Origin: Lentibacillus sp. Marseille-P4043
Lineage (GTDB): Bacteria > Bacillota > Bacilli > Bacillales > Amphibacillaceae
Assembly: GCF_900258515.1 (NCBI RefSeq)
Contig: NZ_LT984884.1
Location: forward strand, 1,499,168 to 1,563,167
Reading direction: 5' to 3'
DNA: 64,000 nt
Under the pieces are notes generated by a model that was given only the letters and a program-made list of their open reading frames with translations, ran no database searches and had not been told where the DNA came from. Each line of letters opens with the position of its first letter. Position 1 is the stretch's first letter. The position numbers were made by a program, and so were the translations under genes. This document shows, piece by piece, positions 18,301 through 25,708 of the stretch.

Positions 18301-18403
18301 TACCTTTGATCCAATGGAGGCATCACATATTAAATTAGAAGCAATTGAAGGTGTTGGTGGATTCGCTTCAGTTGCAGAATTAAACGTTTTTGCGGCAAAA
18401 TAA
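15389..18403 (+). CDS. Secreted GH31 glycosidase, probable alpha-N-acetylgalactosaminidase
   Basis: The protein, 1,004 residues from the ATG, has a signal peptide, then a GH31 catalytic domain, an NPCBM-associated (NEW3) domain near 755-850 and a C-terminal F5/8-type (CBM32) domain of about 130 residues. The catalytic part has GDADCY, VRKLDVAWVG (nucleophile Asp352) and WTGDQTGSW (acid/base Asp403), a pattern I associate with the GH31 subgroup that cleaves GalNAc-alpha-Ser/Thr. It is therefore expected to release GalNAc from mucin-type glycoproteins outside the cell. The ATG at 15389 was chosen over GTG 15377, which abuts the ribosome site. No cell-wall anchor is visible. Substrate is inference supported by the adjacent GalNAc pathway. 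Confidence 0.8.
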   Translation: MKKNLKVLVYSAVIMFALTIITSGTVAKAEKKDETVIGNLTNFSDDDNTYTLSAGDAKVRVKFYKDDMFRIWLAQDGKFTDPAGDEIIVKKDFPEITTDWQDEGDYYRVDTKDLTLRIYKKPLRFALYESDNKTLVWEETKGLSWNEEETKQTLSRGEKEQFFGGGMQNGRFTHRDKTIEISTSYNWDDGGHPNAAPFYMSTNGYGVFRNTFAPGSYSFKHPVVTTHKENRFDSFYFYGPELKEILNGYTELTGRPLMPPLYGLEPGDADCYNDEGQTTLDALEVANGYKENDMPAGWMLVNDGYGCGYENLEEVGNELRDRNLELGLWTEDGLPNQEFEVNKAGVRVRKLDVAWVGSGYQFALDAAKEAYEGIEQNSDARGFVWMVEGWSGAQRYAVQWTGDQTGSWENIRFHIPTIAGSGLSGQAYTTGDIDGIFGGSAETYVRDLQWKAFNPVLMSMSGWAQTDKQPWRYGEPYTSINRKYLKLRQQLLPYIYTYAAEAHQSGVPLARSMVLEYPDDPVTWDKTTQYQYLFGESILVAPVYEDTDKRDGIYLPKGKWIDYWSGEVFHGPRIVNDYDAPLEKLPLFVKASAIIPMWPENNSHKELTNDHPMIFDIYPEGKNSFTLYEDDGATREYQDGAFAKQKITTNAPKKGKGNIEITVGSSDGEYDGKPEIRPYEFTIHTGKKPANVGIGKGRKLTQYESKDDFSEASEGWYYDDDDLGGIVHVKTKPMKMSESFTMTVYGSSSVGDAEGEPAALFQLDVPDKTEAGDSINVAASFSNGSTKKMKDLELSLKLPEGWEVDEATEATFDKVDKGEEITSVFSITPPEDIEEANYDISAQVTFMQTGSDYSVNAYADIFVMDPYKINQSEMTATATSEQSGSDPAEHAIDGKESTMWHTDWSGDDTLPQSITLDLGDVHEIGEVTYLPRQSGANGIITDYKLYASTDGENFTEISNGKWKNDKAEKSITFDPMEASHIKLEAIEGVGGFASVAELNVFAAK

Positions 18404-18531
18404 AAGATGTAAGTATTTCTTTAATGCTGAATATGCTTGTAGATTATCAGGATGAAGTGCATTCTGAAGATGCTTTCCATTTATTAGAGGTACATTTGAC
18501 AGCAGTAAGTTGAGCTAGGTTTATAAGTTTT

Positions 18532-18574
18532 AGATACCTCTGCGGCAAGTTTAATTACTACAGAGGTATCTTTA
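18532..18574 (+). terminator. Terminator after GH31 gene
   Basis: AGATACCTCTG (18532-18542) pairs perfectly with CAGAGGTATCT (18561-18571), loop of 18, followed by a short TTA. Confidence 0.6.
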
Positions 18575-18590
18575 GGTGTATATTAGGAAA

Positions 18591-18630
18591 AGTGTCAGAT
18601 CTTAATGAACTCGCACTTTTTATCTGGTAT
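18591..18630. repeat. Dispersed repeat, copy 2 (AGTGTCAGATCTT family)
   Basis: Same 13-base core as 11733-11745, followed by GCACTTTTTATCTGGTAT. The rest of the spacer 18404-18731 holds a terminator and no coding frame I can support. Confidence 0.5.
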
Positions 18631-18731
18631 GAATTGTTGTGAAACACATTGTTTTGATGGATTCACAAATCGACTAACATTAATCAAGCATCTATTTATT
18701 AGGCCCGGTACCTGACTCAAAACAGAAAGCC

Positions 18732-18781
18732 TTTACATTTTTATAAATATGTTTTATACTAAAATTAACTGGTTATAACCA
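18732..18781 (+). promoter_or_regulatory. Promoter and autoregulatory operator of the GntR gene
   Basis: TTTACA (18732-18737), 17 bases, TATACT (18755-18760) form a good sigma-A promoter. TGGTTATAACCA (18770-18781) lies just past the expected start of transcription, so bound repressor would block it. The geometry equals that of the GH31 promoter. Confidence 0.75.
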
Positions 18782-18817
18782 ATATGATGAACAGTTAGGG
18801 AGGCGGCAATACATCAA

Positions 18818-19534
18818 TTGGATAAGAAAAGTAAAGTACCACTATATTTACAACTAATGGAAGAGATAATTAAAAAAATCGAAGCTCAGGATTATGCTGA
18901 GCATGAAAAACTACCTTCTGAGCGTGAATTGTGCGAAATATATGATTTAAGCCGAATTACGGTGAGACAGACATTGCAGGAATTAGAACGGGAAGGATAC
19001 ATCTTTAAACTGCATGGGAAAGGTACATTTGTTGCTTCAAAGTCGTACAATCAAAATTTGGTGAAGCTATATAGTTTTACTGAGGAAATGAAGCAAATGG
19101 GTAAGGAACCGACGACCCAAGTACTTTCTTTCCAAGAGATTGTGGTGGATGCGCGATTGGCGAACAAGATGGGTCTTTACCCTTTGGATGAAGTTTTCCA
19201 AGTTGTCCGGTTGCGTCTTGCAGATGGTGAGCCGTTGATGTATGAAACATCCTATTTGCCGAAGAAAACGTTCCCGAATTTAACGGAAGCTGATTTTAGA
19301 AAGCGACCAATGTATGATATTTTTTATGACGATTATCAAGTTGGTGTGACAAAAGCAGTGGAGCGCTTTTCTGCAACAAGCGCTCGTGAGAAGGAAGCAG
19401 AACAATTGTGTATCCTAACAGATCAACCCGCGATGCTAATCAAACGATTTGCTTATCATAATGATGAATTAATCGAATATACTATTAGTGTAGCCCGTGG
19501 AGATAAATTTGATTATACGGTTGAATTGACGTAA
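18818..19534 (+). CDS. agaR: GntR-family (HutC/UTRA) repressor of the GalNAc cluster
   Basis: The 238-residue protein has an N-terminal winged helix-turn-helix (LPSERELCEIYDLSRITVRQ) and a C-terminal UTRA effector domain (about 90-235), as in NagR/YvoA, DasR and firmicute AgaR. It likely binds the TGGTTATAACCA palindromes before its own gene and before the GH31 gene and is released by an amino-sugar phosphate. The TTG start is preceded by GGGAGG at a rather long spacing (14 bases); no better start is present. The gene symbol is by analogy. Confidence 0.82.
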   Translation: MDKKSKVPLYLQLMEEIIKKIEAQDYAEHEKLPSERELCEIYDLSRITVRQTLQELEREGYIFKLHGKGTFVASKSYNQNLVKLYSFTEEMKQMGKEPTTQVLSFQEIVVDARLANKMGLYPLDEVFQVVRLRLADGEPLMYETSYLPKKTFPNLTEADFRKRPMYDIFYDDYQVGVTKAVERFSATSAREKEAEQLCILTDQPAMLIKRFAYHNDELIEYTISVARGDKFDYTVELT

Positions 19535-19535
19535 G

Positions 19536-19572
19536 AACTCTATTAAGTTTCGATTATCTACTTAATAGAGTT
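19536..19572 (+). terminator. 13-bp perfect stem-loop after GntR gene
   Basis: AACTCTATTAAGT (19536-19548) pairs with ACTTAATAGAGTT (19560-19572). It lies right behind the regulator stop; only a weak T tract follows, so readthrough into agaS is possible. Confidence 0.55.
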
Positions 19573-19585
19573 ACTTAAAACGCAA

Positions 19586-19601
19586 ACTGGTAATGACAAC
19601 A
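19586..19601 (+). promoter_or_regulatory. Candidate third GntR/NagR-type operator
   Basis: ACTGGTAATGACAACA resembles the B. subtilis NagR site as I recall it (ATTGGTATAGACAACT; 12 of 16 positions). It stands 53 bases before agaS. It is less symmetrical than the two palindromes upstream. Confidence 0.45.
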
Positions 19602-19653
19602 TAACCACTATTATAAATAGACTATAAAAATATTACCTGATGGAGGATGACGA

Positions 19654-20829
19654 ATGTTTAATCTAACAGCTGAAGAGCTAGAAATGAAGAAAGCAGTGCA
19701 TACCGCAAGTGAAATTCACCAGCAGCCAGAAGTGTGGCAGGAACTCGTTTCGATGATTTTTCGACAAAGAGAATCGTTAAAAGGATTTATTGAATCGATT
19801 TATCAAAAGCATGAAAACATAAGAGTGATTATGACTGGAGCAGGGACTTCAGCATTTATTGGTGACATACTTGTTCCGGAATTACGGAAACAAACGAAAG
19901 GAAAAGTGCAGTTTGAAGCGATTCCGACAACAGATATTGTTTCCAATCCGAATGAATACCTTCTCAAAGATATTCCAACGATCATGGTGTCATTTGCAAG
20001 ATCAGGGAATAGCCCGGAGAGTGTGGCGGCTGTTTCACTAGGAGAACAGGTTATTGATCATTTTTATCAGGTTGTTATTACATGTAATAAGGACGGCAAG
20101 CTTGCGAAAAACATAAAAAGTGATGATAATGCTATCACGATTTTGACACCAGATAAAGCGCATGATCAGGGATTTGCGATGACAAGTAGTTTTACGTGTA
20201 TGATCATTGCAGCATACGCACTGTTTACGTCTAATGCCTTTACTGGTAATAGGACTAAACAAATCATTGCGAGTGGCGAACGATTAATCGAATCGATAGC
20301 GGAGAGCATCGATGATATTTTGGCATTTGACTTTAATAGGGTTGTTTATCTGGGATCAGGGTTGCTCGGACAATTATCCCACGAAGCTGCACTGAAAATG
20401 CTTGAATTATCAGCAGGTAAAGTTGTATCTATTCATGAATCATCACTAGGCTTCCGACATGGTCCGAAATCAATTTTGAATGAAAAGTCATTAGTCGTTT
20501 TATTCATGTCCCAAGATGCCTATACGAGAAAATATGACATGGATATTTTACGAGAATTGGCAGCAGACGATTCCGAAATGAAGGTGATTGCACTTACAGA
20601 GAAAAAAGATCAAGAGGTGGATGAACTTGCTGATTGGACGATTCCAGTAAACTATGGTCAGGATTTATTCGCTAGTGATTTTCATCTCGCATTATTATAT
20701 ATTATTTTTGCTCAAACATTAGCATTGAAAAAATCAATACAATTGGGCATTACACCGGATAACCCTAGTCCAGATGGGCGTGTAAACCGGGTTGTTCAGG
20801 GTGTAACGATTTATGGGTATGATAAATAA
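19654..20829 (+). CDS. agaS: Galactosamine-6-phosphate deaminase/isomerase (SIS family)
   Basis: The 391-residue protein has two SIS domains (GTSAF near 56 and GSGLLG near 232) and the active-site segment HESSLGFRHGPKS. AgaS converts D-galactosamine-6-phosphate into tagatose-6-phosphate and ammonia in the cytoplasm. This is the step after deacetylation of GalNAc-6-phosphate. The start ATG follows TGGAGGATGACGA. It lies between its regulator and the PTS genes, and the kinase and aldolase for its product are in the same cluster. Confidence 0.9.
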   Translation: MFNLTAEELEMKKAVHTASEIHQQPEVWQELVSMIFRQRESLKGFIESIYQKHENIRVIMTGAGTSAFIGDILVPELRKQTKGKVQFEAIPTTDIVSNPNEYLLKDIPTIMVSFARSGNSPESVAAVSLGEQVIDHFYQVVITCNKDGKLAKNIKSDDNAITILTPDKAHDQGFAMTSSFTCMIIAAYALFTSNAFTGNRTKQIIASGERLIESIAESIDDILAFDFNRVVYLGSGLLGQLSHEAALKMLELSAGKVVSIHESSLGFRHGPKSILNEKSLVVLFMSQDAYTRKYDMDILRELAADDSEMKVIALTEKKDQEVDELADWTIPVNYGQDLFASDFHLALLYIIFAQTLALKKSIQLGITPDNPSPDGRVNRVVQGVTIYGYDK

Positions 20830-20889
20830 TTATTGTTAAGGAAGTCGCGTGGCACTAGCTGTGTTGCGTGACTATAAATAAAAGTATAT

Positions 20890-20903
20890 TGCTAACGTTT
20901 ACA
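20890..20903 (+). promoter_or_regulatory. Candidate cre (CcpA) site before PTS genes
   Basis: TGCTAACGTTTACA agrees with the cre consensus at 12 of 14 positions, including the CG centre. It lies 33 bases before the IIB start and suggests glucose repression of the PTS operon. Confidence 0.55.
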
Positions 20904-20935
20904 AATGAAAATCTAAAAACAAAGGAATGGTAGAT

Positions 20936-21418
20936 ATGGAAACAGGTCCAAATATATTACTAACAAGAATTGATAATCGTTTGATCCATGGTCAAGTGGG
21001 TGTTACATGGGTGAATCATTTAGGCGCTAATTTAGTTGTTGTTGCGAATGACAAAGTATCGGAAGACGAGGTACAGCAAAATTTAATGGATATGGTTTTA
21101 CCAGACGTGATACAGGCTCGTTATTTTTCATTGCAAAAAACAGTGGATATTATTCATAAAGCATCACCACGTCAGAAAATATTTTTAGTAGTGAAAGATG
21201 TGCATGATGCATTGAAATTAAAAGAGGGGGGAGTCCCGATTGATCATTTGAACATTGGAAACATGCATTACGAGGAAGGTAAGAAACAGATTTCATCTAC
21301 TGTATCTGTTGATGACAAAGATGTTGAAGCATTTAAACGGTTAGATGAACTGGGTGTGGAACTTGATTTGCGAAGGGTACCGAATGAAAAGGGACAAAAT
21401 ATTTTAGATCTGCTCTAA
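20936..21418 (+). CDS. agaV: PTS mannose-family IIB component
   Basis: The 160-residue protein carries the phosphorylated histidine in RLIHGQV (His18) and is typical of EIIB of the mannose/sorbose/GalNAc family. It accepts phosphate from IIA and passes it to the incoming sugar. ATG 20936 is preferred over 20927 because AAAGGA then has a spacing of 9. Together with the IIC, IID and IIA genes it forms a complete transporter that would deliver GalNAc-6-phosphate or galactosamine-6-phosphate. The symbol follows E. coli usage and is an analogy. Confidence 0.88.
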   Translation: METGPNILLTRIDNRLIHGQVGVTWVNHLGANLVVVANDKVSEDEVQQNLMDMVLPDVIQARYFSLQKTVDIIHKASPRQKIFLVVKDVHDALKLKEGGVPIDHLNIGNMHYEEGKKQISSTVSVDDKDVEAFKRLDELGVELDLRRVPNEKGQNILDLL

Positions 21419-21498
21419 AATGTATGTAAGTTTGCTAGAGTCGATACACATTATTTTTTTGAAAACTAGATTACTAAACTTCAAGGGAGGGTTTACCT

Positions 21499-22272
21499 AT
21501 GTTGTTTGAGGCTATATTAATTGCTCTCTGGGCTGGTATTATTGGGATTGATCTCTATGTTGGTCTGACACATATTCACCGGCCAGTAGTTACAGGGCTT
21601 GTAGTTGGACTGATTTTGGGCGACGTTACAACGGGTTTAATTGTAGGAGGAACATTGGAATTAATTTGGATGGGAATGGTACCGCTTGCAGGTGCACAAC
21701 CGCCTAATGTCGTTATTGGTGGAGTCATTGGTACTGCTTTTGGTATTATTGCCGGTCAGGATCCGAATGTTGCAGTTGGTGTGGCAATACCATTCGCTGT
21801 AGCAGTACAAGGTTTGATTACGTTATTCTTCACAGCTTTCGCACCAGTGATGCATAAAGCGGATACGTTTGCACTGGATGCCAATTATAAGGGGATTGAC
21901 AAGATAAACTATCTGGGGATAACAATCTTATTTGTCTTTAATGCTTTAATTGCCTTTTTACCGATTTATCTTGGTGCAGAAGAAGCAGCAGCATTTGTGA
22001 AAACGGTACCACAGTGGATTATTGATGGACTCTCAATTGCTGGAGGCATCATGCCAGCAATCGGCTTTGCGATGTTGTTGAAGATTATGATGAAGGTCGA
22101 ATATGTGATGTTCTTTATTGTCGGCTTTGTTCTGGCAGCATATCTGGGAATGCCAATCCTAGCAATTGCACTGATTGGTCTAGCGATTGCATTGTATGAT
22201 TTTTACCAAAACAAGAATAAGCAAGGTCCTGCGAATGCACCTCGAGAGGAGGAAATAACTGATGGCATCTAA
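21499..22272 (+). CDS. agaW: PTS mannose-family IIC component
   Basis: The 257-residue membrane protein has the PTS-EIIC_sorbose pattern, with GGTLELIWMGMVPLAGAQPP as the family's conserved loop. It forms the translocation channel with IID. Its end overlaps the IID start by 11 bases, which indicates translational coupling. Confidence 0.9.
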   Translation: MLFEAILIALWAGIIGIDLYVGLTHIHRPVVTGLVVGLILGDVTTGLIVGGTLELIWMGMVPLAGAQPPNVVIGGVIGTAFGIIAGQDPNVAVGVAIPFAVAVQGLITLFFTAFAPVMHKADTFALDANYKGIDKINYLGITILFVFNALIAFLPIYLGAEEAAAFVKTVPQWIIDGLSIAGGIMPAIGFAMLLKIMMKVEYVMFFIVGFVLAAYLGMPILAIALIGLAIALYDFYQNKNKQGPANAPREEEITDGI

Positions 22273-23077
22273 TGTATACGAAGATCAAACACCAGCTGAA
22301 GACTTACAGCCGAAACAGTTACGTCATTTGGTGTGGCGATCATTACTGTTGCAAGCATCTTTTAACTATGAGCGGATGCAGGCTTGTGGATGGCTTTATT
22401 CCATTTTGCCTGGGTTACGGCATATTCATAAAAATAAAAAAGACTTAAGTAAATCGATGAAAGATCATATGGAGTTTTTTAATACGCATCCATTTCTCGT
22501 TACGTTTATCATGGGTGTTATTCTCGCAATGGAACAGAAGAAAGAGGATCGAGAAGCCATTCGTGGGATTAAAGTAGCTACAATGGGCCCGCTTGGTGGT
22601 ATTGGGGATGCGATGTTTTATTTAACCTTGCTGCCGATTACGGCCGGGATTGGTGCCTCACTTGCCGTAGATGGAAATGTCCTTGGTCCGTTTGTGTTTT
22701 TGATTGCATTTAACGTCATCCACTTTGGAGCTCGTTTTGGATTAATGAGCTATGGTTATAAAACAGGTGTAAAAGCCATCGCAAAATTGAAAGAAGGGAC
22801 AAAGCATGTATCTCGTGCTGCCTCCATTGTTGGTTTGACAGTAGTTGGAGGATTAATTGCAACATATGTAGCGTTTAACGTAACTTACGTTTGGAAGTCT
22901 GGCGAAGCAGAATTGAATGTACAGGAAGATGTATTAGATCAAATAATGCCAGCAATGCTTCCACTGGCCTATACATTATTGATGTATTGGTTATTAAAAA
23001 AAGGCCGTTCCCCATTAATGTTAATCGGGCTTACTGTAGTTGTTGGATTGATTGGCTCTTACTTTAACATTTTGTAA
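22262..23077 (+). CDS. agaE: PTS mannose-family IID component
   Basis: The 271-residue membrane protein has the EIID motifs QASFNYERMQACGW and GPLGGIGDAMFY and C-terminal helices. It is the obligate partner of IIC, specific to mannose-family PTS. Its ribosome site GAGGAGG lies in the end of the IIC gene. Confidence 0.9.
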   Translation: MASNVYEDQTPAEDLQPKQLRHLVWRSLLLQASFNYERMQACGWLYSILPGLRHIHKNKKDLSKSMKDHMEFFNTHPFLVTFIMGVILAMEQKKEDREAIRGIKVATMGPLGGIGDAMFYLTLLPITAGIGASLAVDGNVLGPFVFLIAFNVIHFGARFGLMSYGYKTGVKAIAKLKEGTKHVSRAASIVGLTVVGGLIATYVAFNVTYVWKSGEAELNVQEDVLDQIMPAMLPLAYTLLMYWLLKKGRSPLMLIGLTVVVGLIGSYFNIL

Positions 23078-23084
23078 CGGATTT

Positions 23085-23127
23085 AAGGGTGGGCTCTCTG
23101 ATGAATCGGGGAGCTTCCCTTCCTTTT
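23085..23127 (+). terminator. Imperfect stem-loop between IID and IIA genes
   Basis: AAGGG plus GCTC (23085-23096) can pair with GAGC plus CCCTT (23111-23121) with a small internal loop, followed by CCTTTTG. It may attenuate or stabilise the transcript. Confidence 0.35.
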
Positions 23128-23157
23128 GAAAATTCATCATGAGAAAGGGTAGATAAC

Positions 23158-23574
23158 ATGATTGGAATTGTACTAACAGGACATGGATCATTTCCAAATG
23201 GGATACTGCAGTCAGTGCAGTTAATTACAGGGGAAGTAAAGCAAGTGGAAGTTATTCCCTTTGAAGAAGATCAGGCAAAACTTCAAACAGAACTGGAGAA
23301 GGCTATAGATAAAGTTAACACAGGTTCTGGGGTCGTTTGTTTTGCCGATTTAGCAGGTGGGACACCGTTTAATGTGTGTTCACGACTGGCGGCAACGAAG
23401 GAAAGTGTTCGTGTTATTGGCGGAACAAATTCACCTATGTTATTAAGTGGACTATTTCAACGGGAACTTAGTGTAGATGAATTTGTTGAGAAAGCTTTAA
23501 TGGAAGGAAAAGAAAATATCAAGCAATTTGGAATCAAGCAAAAGCAGGCAGTAGACGATGCAGATGGAATTTAA
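23158..23574 (+). CDS. agaF: PTS mannose-family IIA component
   Basis: The 138-residue protein begins VLTGHGSFPNG with the phosphorylation site His9 and contains FADLAGGTPFN, both standard for EIIA of the mannose family. It takes phosphate from HPr. Here IIA is a separate protein encoded after IID, as in aga clusters. A GAAAGGGTAG ribosome site precedes it. Confidence 0.9.
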   Translation: MIGIVLTGHGSFPNGILQSVQLITGEVKQVEVIPFEEDQAKLQTELEKAIDKVNTGSGVVCFADLAGGTPFNVCSRLAATKESVRVIGGTNSPMLLSGLFQRELSVDEFVEKALMEGKENIKQFGIKQKQAVDDADGI

Positions 23575-23601
23575 ACAATTATAAAAAAGGAAGCATGCAC
23601 G

Positions 23602-24753
23602 ATGACATTTTACATCAAAGCAGATCGTTATTTACTAGAAAGTCAAGAAGTATTTAATCAATATATAGAGGTTGTTGATGGGCGTTTTGGTTCGTTTGCT
23701 GACACGGTTCCACCTAATGCCGAAGTTGTGGATTGGACCGGTTATACAATAGCCCCGGGTTTGTTTGATACACATATTCACGGAATCAATGGTTATGACA
23801 TTATGGATGGAACCAAAGACGCAGCCAAAAAAATTTCGGAAGCAATTCTTCCATTAGGTGTGACACGATATTTGCCGACGACACTGACATCAAGTAAAGC
23901 AGACTTAGACAAGGCTATTGCGACTGTAGCAGAAGCTGTTAGGGAAGGTCTGCCAGGTGCACAGTCGGAAGGGATCTTTTTAGAAGGGCCGTATTTCACG
24001 GAAAAACATAAAGGAGCGCAAAACCCGCAATATTTCTGTGATCCTGATCTTAGGGAATTCCAACATTGGCAAGAACTTTCGGGTGGTACCATTGTGAAAA
24101 TTGCATTGGCACCTGAACGTGATGGAGCGTTGGAGTTTATTCGTCGGGTTAGTGAGGAAGACGTGTTAGTGAGCCTTGCGCATACGGATGCGAGCTATGA
24201 TTGTTGTTGTGCTGCCGTGGACGTCGGGGCACGAGACTTTGTGCATTTATTTAATGGCATGTCAGGATTACATCATCGTGATCCTGGTGTAGCGGGTGCT
24301 GCACTTACAAATTCCAGAGCATTTGCTGAGTTGATTTGTGATGGGTATCATGTGCACCCGGATATAGCAGTATTAGCATCACGTGTGAAGGATGATAAGC
24401 TCGTTTTGATTACGGATTGCATGCGTGCGGGGTTGATGCCAGACGGACATTATCATCTTGGTGAATTTCCGGTTGTGATGCAGCAGGATGGAGTTGCACG
24501 GACAGAAGCAGGTTCGTTAGCTGGAAGCACGTTAAAGCTTATTGACGGGGTGGCTAACTTGCATAGATGGAGCGATAAGCCATTATATGAAATCTGGCAT
24601 CGGGCCTCCCTCTCTCCGGCTAAAAGTCTAGGGCGTGAAACGGAAATGGGCAGCATAGCTCGTGGGAAACTAGCAGACTATGTTGTGTTAGATGATGAAT
24701 TAGTTGTCCAAGCTACGGCTGTTGCAGGTGAGATGAAGTATCGGAAAGTGTAG
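23602..24753 (+). CDS. nagA: N-acetylgalactosamine/glucosamine-6-phosphate deacetylase
   Basis: The 383-residue amidohydrolase has DTHIHG, FLEGPYFTEKHKGAQNP, LAHTDA, HLFNGM and the catalytic Asp in LITDCMRAG. It removes acetate from HexNAc-6-phosphate in the cytoplasm. Its place before the tagatose pathway genes suggests GalNAc-6-phosphate as natural substrate (AgaA role); sequence alone does not distinguish this from NagA. The next gene starts 6 bases after its stop. Confidence 0.88.
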   Translation: MTFYIKADRYLLESQEVFNQYIEVVDGRFGSFADTVPPNAEVVDWTGYTIAPGLFDTHIHGINGYDIMDGTKDAAKKISEAILPLGVTRYLPTTLTSSKADLDKAIATVAEAVREGLPGAQSEGIFLEGPYFTEKHKGAQNPQYFCDPDLREFQHWQELSGGTIVKIALAPERDGALEFIRRVSEEDVLVSLAHTDASYDCCCAAVDVGARDFVHLFNGMSGLHHRDPGVAGAALTNSRAFAELICDGYHVHPDIAVLASRVKDDKLVLITDCMRAGLMPDGHYHLGEFPVVMQQDGVARTEAGSLAGSTLKLIDGVANLHRWSDKPLYEIWHRASLSPAKSLGRETEMGSIARGKLADYVVLDDELVVQATAVAGEMKYRKV

Positions 24754-24759
24754 GTGATC

Positions 24760-25704
24760 ATGGTGATTTTAACAGTGACATTGAACCCCGCAGTTGATGT
24801 GAGCTATAAGCTTGATCAGTTCGCGCTTGATAGCGTTAATCGGATACGTGATGTTTCCAAGACTGCTGGTGGTAAGGGTCTAAATGTGTCTCGGGTACTG
24901 AAGCTACTCGGAGAAGATATCGCTGCAACAGGGTTTTTAGGTGGCAGTTTAGGTAACTTTATCCAATCACAATTAGTCCATCTTGGTATTCACGACTTTT
25001 TTGTACCGATTCAAGGCGAATCACGGAACTGTATTGCGGTGATCCATGAAGGACGACAGACAGAAATCCTGGAAAGTGGTCCGGTTATTAAGGCGAGTGA
25101 GACCAATGACTTTCTTGGAAAATTTACAGAATATGTTCGGAAGGTAGATTTGGTTACGATATCAGGAAGCTTACCAAAAGGCTTAACGAATGACTTTTAT
25201 GAAAAATTAATTGATACAGCTGGAAACAACGATACCTCTGTTTTGTTAGATACCAAAGGGGAACTCTTAGAACACACATTAAAAGGCATTAGTAAGCCAT
25301 ACTTAATAAAGCCAAATCAGGAGGAATTGGCTGATTTACTGAAGAGGAAATTGACCAATGAAGCGGACATTATCGATGCCATGAAATCTGCTATGTTTGC
25401 TGATGTGGAATGGGTAGTGGTAACACTTGGTTCAGAAGGTGCGCTTGTGAAACATAATGAGGTAATGTATCGTGCAAAGCCACCAAAAGTTGAAGCAGTA
25501 AATCCAGTGGGGTCAGGTGATTCTGTAATAGCCGGTTTTGCTGCTGGATTGTCACGCGGGTTCATAAACGAGGAATTGATTAAATTTGGACTGGCTATGG
25601 GTGTGTTAAATGCGATGGAGGAAAAAACAGGTCATATTAATCCAGAAAAAATAGATTGGTGTATGGAAAATATCCAAGTAGAAGAAATAGCAATTGGGGG
25701 ATAA
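24760..25704 (+). CDS. lacC: Tagatose-6-phosphate kinase (PfkB family)
   Basis: The protein has 314 residues with the PfkB signatures GGKGLNVSR and NPVGSGDSVIAG; the Asp of the latter is catalytic. It phosphorylates tagatose-6-phosphate to the 1,6-bisphosphate, though 1-phosphofructokinases look alike. ATG 24760 was chosen over GTG 24754 since AGGTGATC lies directly before it. Its 3' end overlaps the region that supplies the ribosome site of the aldolase gene. Confidence 0.85.
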   Translation: MVILTVTLNPAVDVSYKLDQFALDSVNRIRDVSKTAGGKGLNVSRVLKLLGEDIAATGFLGGSLGNFIQSQLVHLGIHDFFVPIQGESRNCIAVIHEGRQTEILESGPVIKASETNDFLGKFTEYVRKVDLVTISGSLPKGLTNDFYEKLIDTAGNNDTSVLLDTKGELLEHTLKGISKPYLIKPNQEELADLLKRKLTNEADIIDAMKSAMFADVEWVVVTLGSEGALVKHNEVMYRAKPPKVEAVNPVGSGDSVIAGFAAGLSRGFINEELIKFGLAMGVLNAMEEKTGHINPEKIDWCMENIQVEEIAIGG

Positions 25705-25708
25705 ATCA

